From Pseudomonadota bacterium (lineage in GTDB: Bacteria; Pseudomonadota; Alphaproteobacteria; Rhizobiales; Rhizobiaceae), in NCBI GenBank assembly GCA_023390055.1, contig JAEWDP010000075.1:1-64000 (forward strand): a DNA stretch of 64,000 nt. The letters run 5' to 3'. The position numbers and the translations under genes were made by a program. The first letter of the stretch is position 1. Every line of letters starts with the position of its first letter. The notes beneath the pieces are model-generated. The model made no database searches. It saw only the letters and a list, made by a program, of their open reading frames with translations, and was not told the DNA's origin. Shown here one piece after another: positions 7,582-17,229 of the stretch.

Positions 7582-7964
7582 CCAAGTCCGAGTGGAGCGG
7601 CCTCCGGGACCGCCTGTCACTCGTAGGCTTGGTACGTCAATCAAGCCTACAACACCTCCTGTTAAGTTCCTTCTCCGGTCTCCGCTTGACTCTCTACCAG
7701 AATCTTCTAAAGACCTGCATCGAACAGGAAGGCGTCTCATGAACAGCTGCGAGCACTCCATCGCTGCTAACTTTCAACTGGCACGGGTTGCCAGCCTATG
7801 CCAATGCTTTTCCTCCTCCAAAACTATGGCCAAAACGACGACAAAATCAGTCTGACGTCTCTGGCCCACCGCTCTCTCCCCGGTTAGGCCGGGGACCAGG
7901 AAAACCGCCATACGTGCGGCTTTCCCCCTCAACGGATCGAGGAGAGGCAGAAAGAGAGCACATC
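7582..7964. other. Structured interval between leuB and asd
   Basis: No credible gene in 383 bases, but repeated dyads. GTAGGCTTG (7623-7631) pairs with CAAGCCTAC (7642-7650), possibly the leuB terminator. Closer to asd, CCCCGG/CCGGGG (7878-7894) is followed by GGAAAACCGC/GCGGCTTTCC with one mismatch (7899-7925). A CTTGAC at 7685-7690 with CTAAAG 16 bases on is a plausible sigma-70 promoter, so the asd mRNA could have a leader of roughly 240 bases. A separate small RNA is also possible. Confidence 0.4.
7685..7712 (+). promoter_or_regulatory. Candidate sigma-70 promoter for the asd leader
   Basis: CTTGAC (7685-7690) matches the rhizobial -35 consensus; CTAAAG (7707-7712) is a moderate -10 after a 16-base spacer. 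Predicted by eye only. Confidence 0.35.
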
Positions 7965-8999
7965 ATGGGTTTCAAGATTGCAATTGCAGGCGCCACCGGC
8001 AATGTCGGTAGGGAAATGTTGAACATTCTTGCGGAGCGTGACTTTCCCGCCGATGAGGTCGTTGCCCTTGCATCTGCACGCTCACAGGGAACTGAAGTCT
8101 CCTTCGGAGATAAGACACTCAAGGTTCAAAACCTTGAAAACTACGACTTCTCCGACACTGACATCTGCCTGATGTCTGCTGGAGGTACTATCTCCAAGAA
8201 GTGGTCTCCCAAAATCGGTGCGCAGGGCTGTGTCGTCATCGACAACTCGTCCGCTTGGCGCTACGATGCCGAGGTCCCGCTGATCGTGCCGGAGGTGAAT
8301 CCGGATGCAGTCGTCGATTTCAAAAAGCGCAACATCATCGCCAATCCGAATTGTTCGACAGCACAACTGGTCGTCGCACTGAAGCCACTACACGAAGCTG
8401 CCAGAATCAAGCGTGTTGTCGTTTCGACCTACCAGTCCGTGTCCGGTGCAGGCAAGGACGGCATGGATGAGCTCTTCAGTCAAACCCGCGCAGTCTTCGT
8501 GGCAGACCCGATCGAAAACAAGAAGTTCACCAAGCGTATCGCCTTCAACGTCATTCCGCATATCGATGAGTTCATGGAGGACGGCTACACCAAGGAAGAG
8601 TGGAAAGTTCTGGCCGAAACCAAGAAAATGCTCGATCCAAAAATCAAACTGACCTGCACTGCGGTTCGAGTTCCAGTGTTCATTGGCCACTCCGAATCGG
8701 TGAATATCGAGTTCGAAGACGAAATTACGGCAGAACAGGCGCGAGAGATTTTGCGGGATGCGCCGGGTTGCCTTGTCGTCGATAAGCACGAGAACGGCGG
8801 ATATGTCACACCAGTAGAATGCGCGGGCGAGGACGCAACCTACATATCGCGCATCCGCGAGGACGCAACTGTTGAAAATGGCCTGAACATCTGGATCGTC
8901 TCCGACAATCTTCGCAAGGGTGCAGCGCTGAATACGGTGCAGATTGCGGAACTCCTGATAAACCGTGCGCTCATCAAGCCGCGCACGCTTGCCGCCTAA
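7965..8999 (+). CDS. asd: Aspartate-semialdehyde dehydrogenase
   Basis: NADPH-dependent reduction of aspartyl phosphate to aspartate semialdehyde, the branch point to lysine/diaminopimelate, methionine and threonine. The 344 residues contain the nucleotide-binding GATGNVGREML (9-19) and the active-site NPNCSTAQ with Cys130. YQSVSGAGKDGMDEL (about 151-165) and the histidine of IGHSESV also fit the family. The start ATG 7965 follows AAAGAGAG. It is preceded by a long structured leader and followed by a 30-bp palindrome. Confidence 0.96.
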   Translation: MGFKIAIAGATGNVGREMLNILAERDFPADEVVALASARSQGTEVSFGDKTLKVQNLENYDFSDTDICLMSAGGTISKKWSPKIGAQGCVVIDNSSAWRYDAEVPLIVPEVNPDAVVDFKKRNIIANPNCSTAQLVVALKPLHEAARIKRVVVSTYQSVSGAGKDGMDELFSQTRAVFVADPIENKKFTKRIAFNVIPHIDEFMEDGYTKEEWKVLAETKKMLDPKIKLTCTAVRVPVFIGHSESVNIEFEDEITAEQAREILRDAPGCLVVDKHENGGYVTPVECAGEDATYISRIREDATVENGLNIWIVSDNLRKGAALNTVQIAELLINRALIKPRTLAA

Positions 9000-9082
9000 A
9001 GAAACAGCCGAACCCATCAAGATTAACGGCTTATTCTCCTTGAGGCTGGCGTTCGCCCTAGGACTATCACAAACAATTTAAT

Positions 9083-9112
9083 CCCGAATGTGTTGCCGGC
9101 AACACATTCGGG
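9083..9112. repeat. 30-bp perfect palindrome
   Basis: CCCGAATGTGTTGCC (9083-9097) is followed at once by its exact reverse complement (9098-9112). It lies 83 bases after the asd stop and 58 before the MltB-like start. As RNA it would form a stable hairpin with a small GC loop, but no T-run follows on the plus strand. It could be an asd terminator or a protein-binding site. Confidence 0.7.
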
Positions 9113-9170
9113 CGCCATAAACCAACCAGGGATATCTGGCCTGAAACAGGCCCAGCTTAGCGGATCCGAT

Positions 9171-9983
9171 ATGTCAAAGACTACGTATGCCACCATCCTC
9201 GCAGCGGTTCTATACACAATCCCATTGCCATTAGCTGCGGCACAATGTGGTAACGACTCATCCGGTTTTGCCCGCTGGGTTGAAGACTTCAAGCCAAAGG
9301 CCATGGCGGCGGGAATCAACAAGGGTACTGTCGAAAAGGCATTCAGCGGCGTCTCGTACAACCGCCAGACTATCCGTGCCGATCGCGGGCAACGTAGTTT
9401 CAAGCTATCCTTTGAACAGTTCATGCAAAAGCGCGGCGGTGCCACGATCATCGCCCGTGGCAAGAAGATGAAAGCCAATAATGCGAAGCTTTTTGCAGCA
9501 CTCGAGCGACGTTATGGTGTACCTGCTGGCCCACTCATTGCAATTTGGGGCATGGAGACAGGTTTCGGCAGTTTCATGGGCAACCAGCATACACTGTCCG
9601 CAGTTACCACGCTCGCTTATGACTGCCGCAGATCATCCTATTTCACCGAACAACTATATGCTGCACTTCAACTCGTTCAACGAGGCGACCTCAATCCATC
9701 CGCCAAAGGTGCGGCGCACGGCGAAATCGGACAGACACAGTTTCTTCCGGCCAATGTTGTTCGTTTTGGTGTCGATGGTGATGGTGACGGACATGTGGAC
9801 CTCGTCAGGTCCCGTGCCGATGCGCTTGCGTCCACGGCCAATTTTCTAGTGGGGCATGGTTGGAAGCCAGGAACCGGCTATCAGCCGGGCGAGCCCAGCC
9901 ACATAGCAATAAAAGGGTGGAATGCAGCAAGCGTCTATCAGCAGGCAATTGCTCATATTGGCGCAGCTATTGACAGCCCGTGA
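9171..9983 (+). CDS. Lytic murein transglycosylase, MltB-like
   Basis: Periplasmic peptidoglycan-cleaving enzyme (270 residues) of the MltB family. It has a signal peptide (hydrophobic core about 8-24), the catalytic region IAIWGMETGFGSFMG with Glu129, and GEIGQTQFLPANVVRFGVDGDGDG(about 178-201), the family's substrate groove. A Cys at 26 follows AAAQ, not a standard lipobox, so it is more likely soluble than a lipoprotein. ATG 9171 is chosen because it opens the signal peptide; a start at 9090 would lie in the upstream palindrome. The minus-strand carbonic anhydrase gene converges from the other side. Confidence 0.88.
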   Translation: MSKTTYATILAAVLYTIPLPLAAAQCGNDSSGFARWVEDFKPKAMAAGINKGTVEKAFSGVSYNRQTIRADRGQRSFKLSFEQFMQKRGGATIIARGKKMKANNAKLFAALERRYGVPAGPLIAIWGMETGFGSFMGNQHTLSAVTTLAYDCRRSSYFTEQLYAALQLVQRGDLNPSAKGAAHGEIGQTQFLPANVVRFGVDGDGDGHVDLVRSRADALASTANFLVGHGWKPGTGYQPGEPSHIAIKGWNAASVYQQAIAHIGAAIDSP

Positions 9984-9996
9984 GCACGCCTGACTA

Positions 9997-10680
9997 TCAG
10001 GCAGCAGGTTCGGAACTATCTGTCGATGATGCAGCTATCGCGTTCGAGGGCCGGAAAAAGTCACCGGTTTCGTGATCCATGATCCAAAGTTCACCGGTTG
10101 AGATGTCGAACCATGCCCCATGAATTTGCAGCTTGCCCTGTTCTTCCAAGATATGAACACAAGGGAATGTGCGTAGATTATTGATGGAACTGCGAATCGA
10201 CACGCGCTCGAGTGCCGTTTGTCGTTCCGACTGGGTCATCAGGTTATTACTCTGGATCTGATGGGCTGCAGTACGAACGAGCCCCATCCATCTACCAATA
10301 AAATCACCTGGAGAAAGAGGTGCCATGGCAGGGTCAAGGGCCGCCTGAATGCCGCCGCATCGACCATGGCCCATGATAACGATATTGCGGATCTTAAGGG
10401 CCTGAACCGCGTATTCCAGCGCTGCGGATGTAGCATGGAACTGCCCGTCCGGCTCGAATGGTGGCACCATATTTGCCACATTCCGTATGACGAAAAGCTC
10501 ACCTGGCCCACAGTCGAAAATTGTTTCAGGAGCTGACCGGGAATCACAGCAGGCAACAACCAATGTGTGGGGTTTCTGCCCTGTTTCTGCCAATGTATGA
10601 TAGCGGTCACTTTCATCGGTATAACGTCCGCACATGAAGTTGCGGTATCCGACGAGGAGGCTCTCTGGAAACTGATGCAT
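9997..10680 (-). CDS. Beta-class carbonic anhydrase
   Basis: Zinc enzyme interconverting CO2 and bicarbonate, here 227 residues. The beta-class zinc site is complete: Cys44-x-Asp46-x-Arg48 (CCDSR) and His105-x2-Cys108 (GHGRCGG). The C-terminal part has the usual VSIRSSINNLRTFP and HGAWFDISTGEL blocks. It supplies bicarbonate for biotin carboxylases and controls CO2/pH balance. AGGA lies some way upstream of the ATG, so the start is reasonable but not decided by the ribosome site. Divergent from NAD-GDH across a 356-base interval. Confidence 0.93.
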   Translation of the reverse strand: MHQFPESLLVGYRNFMCGRYTDESDRYHTLAETGQKPHTLVVACCDSRSAPETIFDCGPGELFVIRNVANMVPPFEPDGQFHATSAALEYAVQALKIRNIVIMGHGRCGGIQAALDPAMAPLSPGDFIGRWMGLVRTAAHQIQSNNLMTQSERQTALERVSIRSSINNLRTFPCVHILEEQGKLQIHGAWFDISTGELWIMDHETGDFFRPSNAIAASSTDSSEPAA

Positions 10681-11036
10681 AGCGTATGCTTATCCTGTGC
10701 TCAAATGGAGATCAACGCACAATATCCGACCTGAGCGTCTCGATTTTGGGGTTCGGATCGCCGCGCATCCCGTCAACGTAGCATCCGTCGAAGAAGATGG
10801 ATCAGATGCCGCATCCGCGCACCAGATTGCGAGCCGGCACCCCGAACTCTCATATTCTTGATCTCACTGGCACTTGATCGATATTTCATTGTTACTTGTC
10901 AACAAGTCACCTAGCTACAGTGGATAATAGCACGATAGCATTGCTGCAATACAGGAAAGAGCAGCAATGAAGTAGCTTCGTGATTGACGGACGACTATAG
11001 GCAGCCACACGCTGCCGCACTAGCTGGGAGGCAGGC
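10681..11036. promoter_or_regulatory. Divergent control region, carbonic anhydrase / NAD-GDH
   Basis: No gene in these 356 bases. Two dyads stand out. ACTTGT-CA-ACAAGT (10895-10908), extended by outer GT/AC pairs to 10892-10911, is an operator-like site. ATTGCTGC (10940-10947) and GCAGCAAT (10961-10968) flank a purine-rich loop and could form a hairpin in the NAD-GDH leader. A regulator cannot be named from sequence. Confidence 0.5.
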
Positions 11037-14000
11037 ATGGGCAGGCATCATCCAAAACGCGACAAACTTATCGACATGGCACGGAGTGCCGCCTCCGATG
11101 CGGACAGACCGTTCCTGGATCCATCACTCCTTATTGGACAGGCAAGCTTCGACGAACTTGAACTCTACACACCGGAAATGGTCGCGGCCGCGGCCATTGA
11201 TGCCGCGACTTCGCTGAAGGGCTGGGACCGCACTAACCCCACAATTACGGTTGCACCAGTAGAAGGTATTGCACCAGCAGGCATCAGCACACATATCCTG
11301 ACAGTCATTGATCAGAACATGCCCTTCCTTTTCGACTCCGTGATGGGCGAGGTAACCAGTACTAACCGTAATATCTTTCTGGCAGTGCATCCAATTCTGC
11401 TTTTGGAACCTGGTAAGAGGCCCATGCTTCGTACCAACGAGCATCCCGGCGACCCCGCACATCATGTCAGCCTGATTCAACTTCATCTTAATCCGATTTC
11501 AAATCTGGAATCGGATGCCTTGGTGTCTCGTATTCGAAAAGTTCTCGATCAGGTACATTTGGCAAATGCCGACTGGGTGGCGATGCTGGATGTGTTGGAA
11601 GGAGCCGCACAACAGCTACAGAACCACTCTGCCGGCCGCCGAAAGGACGACCGCGACGAGGCTCTCGCCTTCTTAGAGTGGTTGCGCGATGATAACTTCA
11701 CCTTCCTGGGAATGCGCGAATATGTTTATACCGGCAAGGGTTCACAGGCCAGGATTGAACGCAGCAAGGGTCGTGGTCTTGGTATCCTGTCGGATCCGGA
11801 TGTTCTGGTACTCCGGCAGGGCAAGGATCAAGTCACGACGACACCAGAAATACTGGAGTTTCTCAACGGTCCCAGTTTTCTCATCATCACAAAAGCGAAC
11901 GTGAAATCGGTCGTCCACCGACGTACCTATATGGATTATATCGGTGTCAAACGCTTCGACACTGACGGAACAGTTATCGGTGAACTGCGCATCGTCGGGT
12001 TGTTCACGGCTACGGCCTATACGCGCTCTGTCCAAGACATCCCTCAACTGCGGGCAAAAGCGGCCAAGGTAGAGGAATATTTTGATTTTGATCCGAACAG
12101 TCACTCTGGGAGACTGCTCGCAAATACGCTAGAGTCGTATCCACGTGACGATCTCTTTCAGATCGACGTGCCAACACTGTCTCGCTTCTGTGAACAGATC
12201 ATGGCGCTGAGCGAAAGGCCCCGCGTACGCGTTCTCACACGAATAGACCATTTCGATCGTTTTGTGTCTGTCATCGTCTACGTGCCTCGCGAAGACTATA
12301 ACTCTCTCGTACGAGAGAAGGTCGGAGAGTATCTCGCAAGTACGTATGATGGACATGTGTCCGCCTATTATCCCGCATTTCCAGAGGGTGGCGTGGCGCG
12401 CGTCCACATCATCATCGGTCGCCGGGTCGGCAAAACGCCTCGCATATCGCAGGCGAAGCTAGAGGACGTCATTCGCACGATCTCAACGCCTTGGGGACAG
12501 CGTTTCGGGACGCTGGCCGGTGGTGACCCACGTCTCCTGGTCAACAATGCATTCCAGGAGGCGTTCACGCCGGAAGAAACAATTGTCGATCTTCCCGATA
12601 TCATGGCGTGTGTGGCCGGCGAGCAGATCCGTATAGAATTTTATTCACGACCCGGCGACGAACCAGAAACACTCCGGTTGAAGATCTTCCATCAGCCAGA
12701 ACACCTCTCACTCTCAAGGCGCGTCCCCTTACTCGAAAACTTGGGTTTTCGGGTCGTGAGCGAACAGACATTCGACATCGAAGCGCTAATTGAAGACAGA
12801 AAGCGGCCCGTCGTTCTGCATGACATGGAACTGCAAGTTCGGCGGCCTGGCACCTTCGACCTCTCACGGGATGGGCAGCGCCTCGAAGAGGCTTTCCTGG
12901 CCGCCTTCAACGGAACAACAGATAATGATTCCTTCAATCGCCTCGTTCTTCTTTCGGGTCTCCTGAGCCAGGAAGCGGCCGTCATGCGTGCCTATGCGCG
13001 CTACTTGCGTCAGACCGGGTTCGTCTATTCGCAAGCTCTCATTGCGGATACGTTGGCAAAGTATCCGCAAATTTCCCGCACAGTCTTCCAGTTATTCCAT
13101 GATAGGTTCGATCCATCGCTGACCGAAAAGTCACGTATGAAACGACTGTCACTTCAGCACCAGGAAATCGAAACTGCCTTGGGGAATGTTCCAAGCCTGG
13201 ACGACGACCGGATCATCCGGCGTTATGTCAACGCAATCGACGCCACGCTTCGTACGAATTATTTCCAGCATTCCGATGGAAGCACGTCCCCGACCATTCT
13301 GGCGTTCAAGTTCAATTCGGCATTGCTGGATGGTATCCCTGATCCATGCCCTTTCCGGGAAGTTTTTGTCTACGGTACGCAAATGGAGGGCATACATCTG
13401 CGTTTTGGAAAAGTCGCTCGGGGTGGCTTGCGCTGGTCTGACCGTGCCGAAGACTATCGAACGGAAGTTCTGGGACTGGTAAAAGCTCAACAGGTAAAGA
13501 ACGCAGTTATCGTTCCCGTCGGCGCAAAAGGTGGGTTTGTGCCGAAAGCATTGCCCGCCAATGGATCCCGTGAAGAAATCTTTCTGGCCGGCCGCGAGGC
13601 TTATAAGAACTTTATCCGCACGCTCTTGTCCGTTACGGACAACATCGTCGGCGATAATATCGTCGGGCCGGCCGAAACTGTCCGGTTAGACGGTGATGAC
13701 CCCTATTTTGTTGTGGCTGCAGACAAGGGGACGGCAACTTTTTCCGACACCGCGAATGCATTGGCGCAGGAAACTGGTTTCTGGCTTGATGATGCGTTCG
13801 CCTCGGGTGGATCTGCCGGCTATGATCACAAGAAGATGGGCATCACAGCAAGAGGTGGATGGGAGGCAGTCAAACGCCACTTCCGAGAAATGGACATCAA
13901 TATTCAGACGACTCCATTTACGGTGGCAGGCGTCGGGGACATGTCGGGTGATGTTTTCGGAAACGGGATGCTGCTGTCTCCGTTCATTCGGTTGTTGGCT

Positions 14001-15803
14001 GCGTTTGATCATAGGGACATCTTCATTGACCCTGAACCGGATACACAGAGATCCTTTGCCGAGCGCACGCGCCTCTTCAACTTGCAGCGATCGAGCTGGC
14101 AGGACTACGACCGCTCCGCAATGTCGGCAGGAGCAATGGTTGTTTCGCGTACTGAGAAAGCCGTTACATTGACACCCCAGGCGGCAGCGGCAATTGGGCT
14201 TGAAGCAGGTGTTGTGACACCATTCGAGATTATGTCGGCAATCCTCAAAAGCCCTGTTGATCTTCTCTGGTTCGGCGGAATTGGCACTTACATCAAAGGA
14301 AGTTCAGAAACGGATGCTGAAGTCGGCGATCGGGCAAATGACACCATTCGTGTCACTGCACAGGAGGTTAGGGCAAAGGTTATCGGTGAAGGTGCCAATC
14401 TCGGCGTTACACAAAAGGGACGCATAGCCTATGAACTTGCTGGCGGTCGTTGCAACTCTGACGCCATAGACAATTCCGCAGGTGTCAATTCGTCGGACAT
14501 TGAAGTCAATATCAAGATTGCGTTCAGCTCTGCGATGCAGGATGGTCGGCTGACACGAGACAAGCGAAACAAGATCCTGGCCACAATGACTGATGAAGTC
14601 GCCAGTCTGGTTCTGCGCAATAACTATCTGCAAACACTCGCAATTTCTCTAACGGAGAGGAAGGGCCTCGAGAATCGGGAAGAACTCTCTCGCCTCATGT
14701 CTGCCCTAGAGGCAAAAGGGCTACTCGATCGTGAAGTCGAGGCGTTACCTTCAGAAGTTGATCTTGCCGAGCGCTACAAGTCAGCACGCTCACTCACCCG
14801 GCCGGAAATCGGCGTACTCCTGTCTTATGCAAAACTGACACTGTTTGATCAGTTACTGGACAGTTCACTCCCTGACGATCCCTACTTTATTGAGATCCTA
14901 AGAGAATACTTCCCCCGAAAGATGCATAAGGCATTCACCGTTGACATTGACCATCACCGGTTGAACCGTGAGATCATTGCGACTGTTCTTGCCAACGAAG
15001 TTATCAATCGTGGCGGGCCCGGTTTTGTTCAAACAATGTGCGATATGACGAACGCAACTGCTGGGGATGTGGTGAAAGCCGCTTTCCTGGCCCGTGATGG
15101 GTTTAACCTTCCCCAGCTCTGGGCTGCCACCGATGCCCTCGATGGCCAGATCCCGGGTGCAACTCAAAATGCCATCTATGCACGGATCTCCGGGATTTTT
15201 TCAGATGTCACTCGCTTGATCCTGCAAACAAACACAGGTGTGGGGGATATGGAAGCGGCGATCGAGCGCATTCGCTCGGGCACAAGAAGGTTGCGTACTG
15301 CCATCTCCAGCCTCGGGCTTACTTTGCAACTCAAGGATCAGGCAGAAGCACTGCACGCGGAAGGAATTCCTGCCCAACACGCGGAGGACATTGTGATCCT
15401 CTCAAATCTCGTTCCAATTCCGGAGATGCTGTTGATCGTCGGACGAACAGAAGCTGATCTCGTCCGCGTAGCTCAAACCTATTTCGCAGTAACCAGAATG
15501 TTCCGTATCGACCGACTTCTCTCCGGCACTGAGCGGGTTTCTGCTGCTGACCACTACGAGAGCCTCGCCCTGGCACGTAACCGAGAGCGAATCTCAGCGT
15601 CGCGTAGAAATATCACGATCGCGACATTGGTAACCCATCCTCTTGAGAAGAACCCTGTAAAAGCTTGGTCTGCAGAAAACCAGGATGGAATTGACAACGT
15701 TGTGAGCGAATTGACTGCCTTGACCGAAACAACAGACCTGAATCTGTCAAAAGTGACTGTGGCCGCCGGCCTACTCGATGATTTAGAGCTCGGAACATCA
15801 TGA
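11037..15803 (+). CDS. NAD-specific glutamate dehydrogenase, large (~180 kDa) type
   Basis: Catabolic enzyme deaminating glutamate to 2-oxoglutarate and ammonia. At 1,588 residues it has the size of the L_180 class found in Streptomyces, Pseudomonas and rhizobia: a long N-terminal region of ACT-like and helical modules, a central GDH catalytic domain (about 700-1,230) and a C-terminal domain. The active-site lysine segment GAKGGFVPK is at about 828-836; GGLRWSDRAEDYR and GVGDMSGDVFGNGM are further core blocks, and GEGANLGVT marks the dinucleotide-binding half. GGGAGG six bases before ATG 11037 fixes the start. The leader carries two dyads. An MFS carrier follows 34 bases downstream. Confidence 0.96.
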   Translation: MGRHHPKRDKLIDMARSAASDADRPFLDPSLLIGQASFDELELYTPEMVAAAAIDAATSLKGWDRTNPTITVAPVEGIAPAGISTHILTVIDQNMPFLFDSVMGEVTSTNRNIFLAVHPILLLEPGKRPMLRTNEHPGDPAHHVSLIQLHLNPISNLESDALVSRIRKVLDQVHLANADWVAMLDVLEGAAQQLQNHSAGRRKDDRDEALAFLEWLRDDNFTFLGMREYVYTGKGSQARIERSKGRGLGILSDPDVLVLRQGKDQVTTTPEILEFLNGPSFLIITKANVKSVVHRRTYMDYIGVKRFDTDGTVIGELRIVGLFTATAYTRSVQDIPQLRAKAAKVEEYFDFDPNSHSGRLLANTLESYPRDDLFQIDVPTLSRFCEQIMALSERPRVRVLTRIDHFDRFVSVIVYVPREDYNSLVREKVGEYLASTYDGHVSAYYPAFPEGGVARVHIIIGRRVGKTPRISQAKLEDVIRTISTPWGQRFGTLAGGDPRLLVNNAFQEAFTPEETIVDLPDIMACVAGEQIRIEFYSRPGDEPETLRLKIFHQPEHLSLSRRVPLLENLGFRVVSEQTFDIEALIEDRKRPVVLHDMELQVRRPGTFDLSRDGQRLEEAFLAAFNGTTDNDSFNRLVLLSGLLSQEAAVMRAYARYLRQTGFVYSQALIADTLAKYPQISRTVFQLFHDRFDPSLTEKSRMKRLSLQHQEIETALGNVPSLDDDRIIRRYVNAIDATLRTNYFQHSDGSTSPTILAFKFNSALLDGIPDPCPFREVFVYGTQMEGIHLRFGKVARGGLRWSDRAEDYRTEVLGLVKAQQVKNAVIVPVGAKGGFVPKALPANGSREEIFLAGREAYKNFIRTLLSVTDNIVGDNIVGPAETVRLDGDDPYFVVAADKGTATFSDTANALAQETGFWLDDAFASGGSAGYDHKKMGITARGGWEAVKRHFREMDINIQTTPFTVAGVGDMSGDVFGNGMLLSPFIRLLAAFDHRDIFIDPEPDTQRSFAERTRLFNLQRSSWQDYDRSAMSAGAMVVSRTEKAVTLTPQAAAAIGLEAGVVTPFEIMSAILKSPVDLLWFGGIGTYIKGSSETDAEVGDRANDTIRVTAQEVRAKVIGEGANLGVTQKGRIAYELAGGRCNSDAIDNSAGVNSSDIEVNIKIAFSSAMQDGRLTRDKRNKILATMTDEVASLVLRNNYLQTLAISLTERKGLENREELSRLMSALEAKGLLDREVEALPSEVDLAERYKSARSLTRPEIGVLLSYAKLTLFDQLLDSSLPDDPYFIEILREYFPRKMHKAFTVDIDHHRLNREIIATVLANEVINRGGPGFVQTMCDMTNATAGDVVKAAFLARDGFNLPQLWAATDALDGQIPGATQNAIYARISGIFSDVTRLILQTNTGVGDMEAAIERIRSGTRRLRTAISSLGLTLQLKDQAEALHAEGIPAQHAEDIVILSNLVPIPEMLLIVGRTEADLVRVAQTYFAVTRMFRIDRLLSGTERVSAADHYESLALARNRERISASRRNITIATLVTHPLEKNPVKAWSAENQDGIDNVVSELTALTETTDLNLSKVTVAAGLLDDLELGTS

Positions 15804-15837
15804 CAGAGGTGTCAATTCGGGAAGCCAGGACTAGCAG

Positions 15838-17223
15838 ATGACCTCATCATACCCGGCGTCGTCCGTGGCACGTCGAGCCGTCTGGAGCTGGATGATTTTT
15901 GACTGGGCCGCACAGCCGTTCTTTACCGTCGTGGTCACATTTGTCTTCGGACCCTATTTTGTGTCCCGCCTGACTGAAGACCCGGTATCGGCGCAAGCCG
16001 CGTGGAGTAATATGGCGACGATTGCATCAATCGTCATCGCCTTGCTCTCTCCCATCCTCGGATCAATTGCTGATCAGTCCGGGCCACGTAAGCCGTGGAT
16101 CGCCTGCTTTGCATCTTTAAAGATCATCTGCCTGCTGCTTCTTTGGTTTGCGGCGCCCGGTTCAGCATTAATTTACCCACTGATCCTGATGATCTTCGCC
16201 TCAATAAGTGCCGAATTCTCTATTGTGTTCAATGATTCCATGATGCCGCGATTGGTGGGCCCCGATGATATCGGTCGTATCTCAAATATCGCCTGGGGCC
16301 TCGGCTATCTGGGAGGAATGGCTGTCCTTGTCCTGGTGGTCGCATTTCTCGCTGGTAATCCGGAAACCGGATTGACAGTGATTGGAGTTCAGCCCCTCTT
16401 CGATCTCAATCCTGCATTGGGTGAAGATGCGCGCATCACAGGTCCGATTGCCGCTTTGTGGTATCTCGTATTCATTCTACCGATGTTTTTCTTCACTCCG
16501 GACGCAGCTAAGGGCGTATCATTACGCAAAGCCATACGAACTGGCCTGATCGAGTTGTCCGGTACCATCAAGGAACTGCGACAGCGTAACGGGATTGCAA
16601 GGTTTCTATTTGCCCGCATGCTGTATCAAGATGGCGTGAACGGCTTGCTTATCCTTGGCGGTATCTTCGCCGCTGGAATGTTTGGTTGGGCAACAAACGA
16701 GATCGGTGTCTATGGTATTTTATTGAACGTCATTGCGATATTTGGGTGCTTTCTTGCGGGACACCTCGATCGTCGGCTTGGATCCAAAATCGTCGTCGTC
16801 GGCTCTCTTGCCGTACTGTTGGTCGCCACAGTGGGCATTATTTCCACCGGGCCGGGCTTCATGCTCTTCGGGCTGCTGTCGCTGTCTCAAACCGACAGTG
16901 GAGGGCTGTTTGGTACAGCTGCTGAAAAGGCATATGTCGTATTTGGCCTGCTGATCGGAATTGCGTTCGGACCAGTACAGGCTTCATCACGCTCCTACCT
17001 TGCTCGAAGCGTTGATATCGAAGTTTCTGGCCGCTACTTTGGTATCTATGCTCTTTCGGGACGAGCTACGAGCTTCCTGGCGACCCTTGCCTTTTCGATA
17101 ACTACGTATGCGACAGGCGCGGCCAGATTCGGCATGGCCACTCTCATTCTGTTTCTCGGCGCGGGCTTGCTGATTTTGATCGCGACACCCTATCCGGCCG
17201 GACGGCCAAACAGAGTGTCGTAA
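15838..17223 (+). CDS. MFS transporter, UMF1/Atg22-like
   Basis: Integral membrane protein of 461 residues with about 11-12 hydrophobic segments. The opening WSWMIFDWAAQPFFTVVVTF (about 16-35) is typical of the UMF1 (Atg22-like) branch of the major facilitator superfamily, as is DQSGPRKPW in the first cytoplasmic loop. Relatives in yeast export amino acids from the vacuole; bacterial substrates are not established. Being 34 bases after NAD-GDH, it may move an amino acid related to glutamate catabolism, which is inference. It converges on purH with six bases between the stops. Confidence 0.85.
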   Translation: MTSSYPASSVARRAVWSWMIFDWAAQPFFTVVVTFVFGPYFVSRLTEDPVSAQAAWSNMATIASIVIALLSPILGSIADQSGPRKPWIACFASLKIICLLLLWFAAPGSALIYPLILMIFASISAEFSIVFNDSMMPRLVGPDDIGRISNIAWGLGYLGGMAVLVLVVAFLAGNPETGLTVIGVQPLFDLNPALGEDARITGPIAALWYLVFILPMFFFTPDAAKGVSLRKAIRTGLIELSGTIKELRQRNGIARFLFARMLYQDGVNGLLILGGIFAAGMFGWATNEIGVYGILLNVIAIFGCFLAGHLDRRLGSKIVVVGSLAVLLVATVGIISTGPGFMLFGLLSLSQTDSGGLFGTAAEKAYVVFGLLIGIAFGPVQASSRSYLARSVDIEVSGRYFGIYALSGRATSFLATLAFSITTYATGAARFGMATLILFLGAGLLILIATPYPAGRPNRVS

Positions 17224-17229
17224 CTCTGA

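Noticed and set aside
9171..9260. Lipoprotein signal in the MltB-like enzyme
   Set aside because: The residues before Cys26 (Ala-Ala-Ala-Gln) do not make a lipobox.
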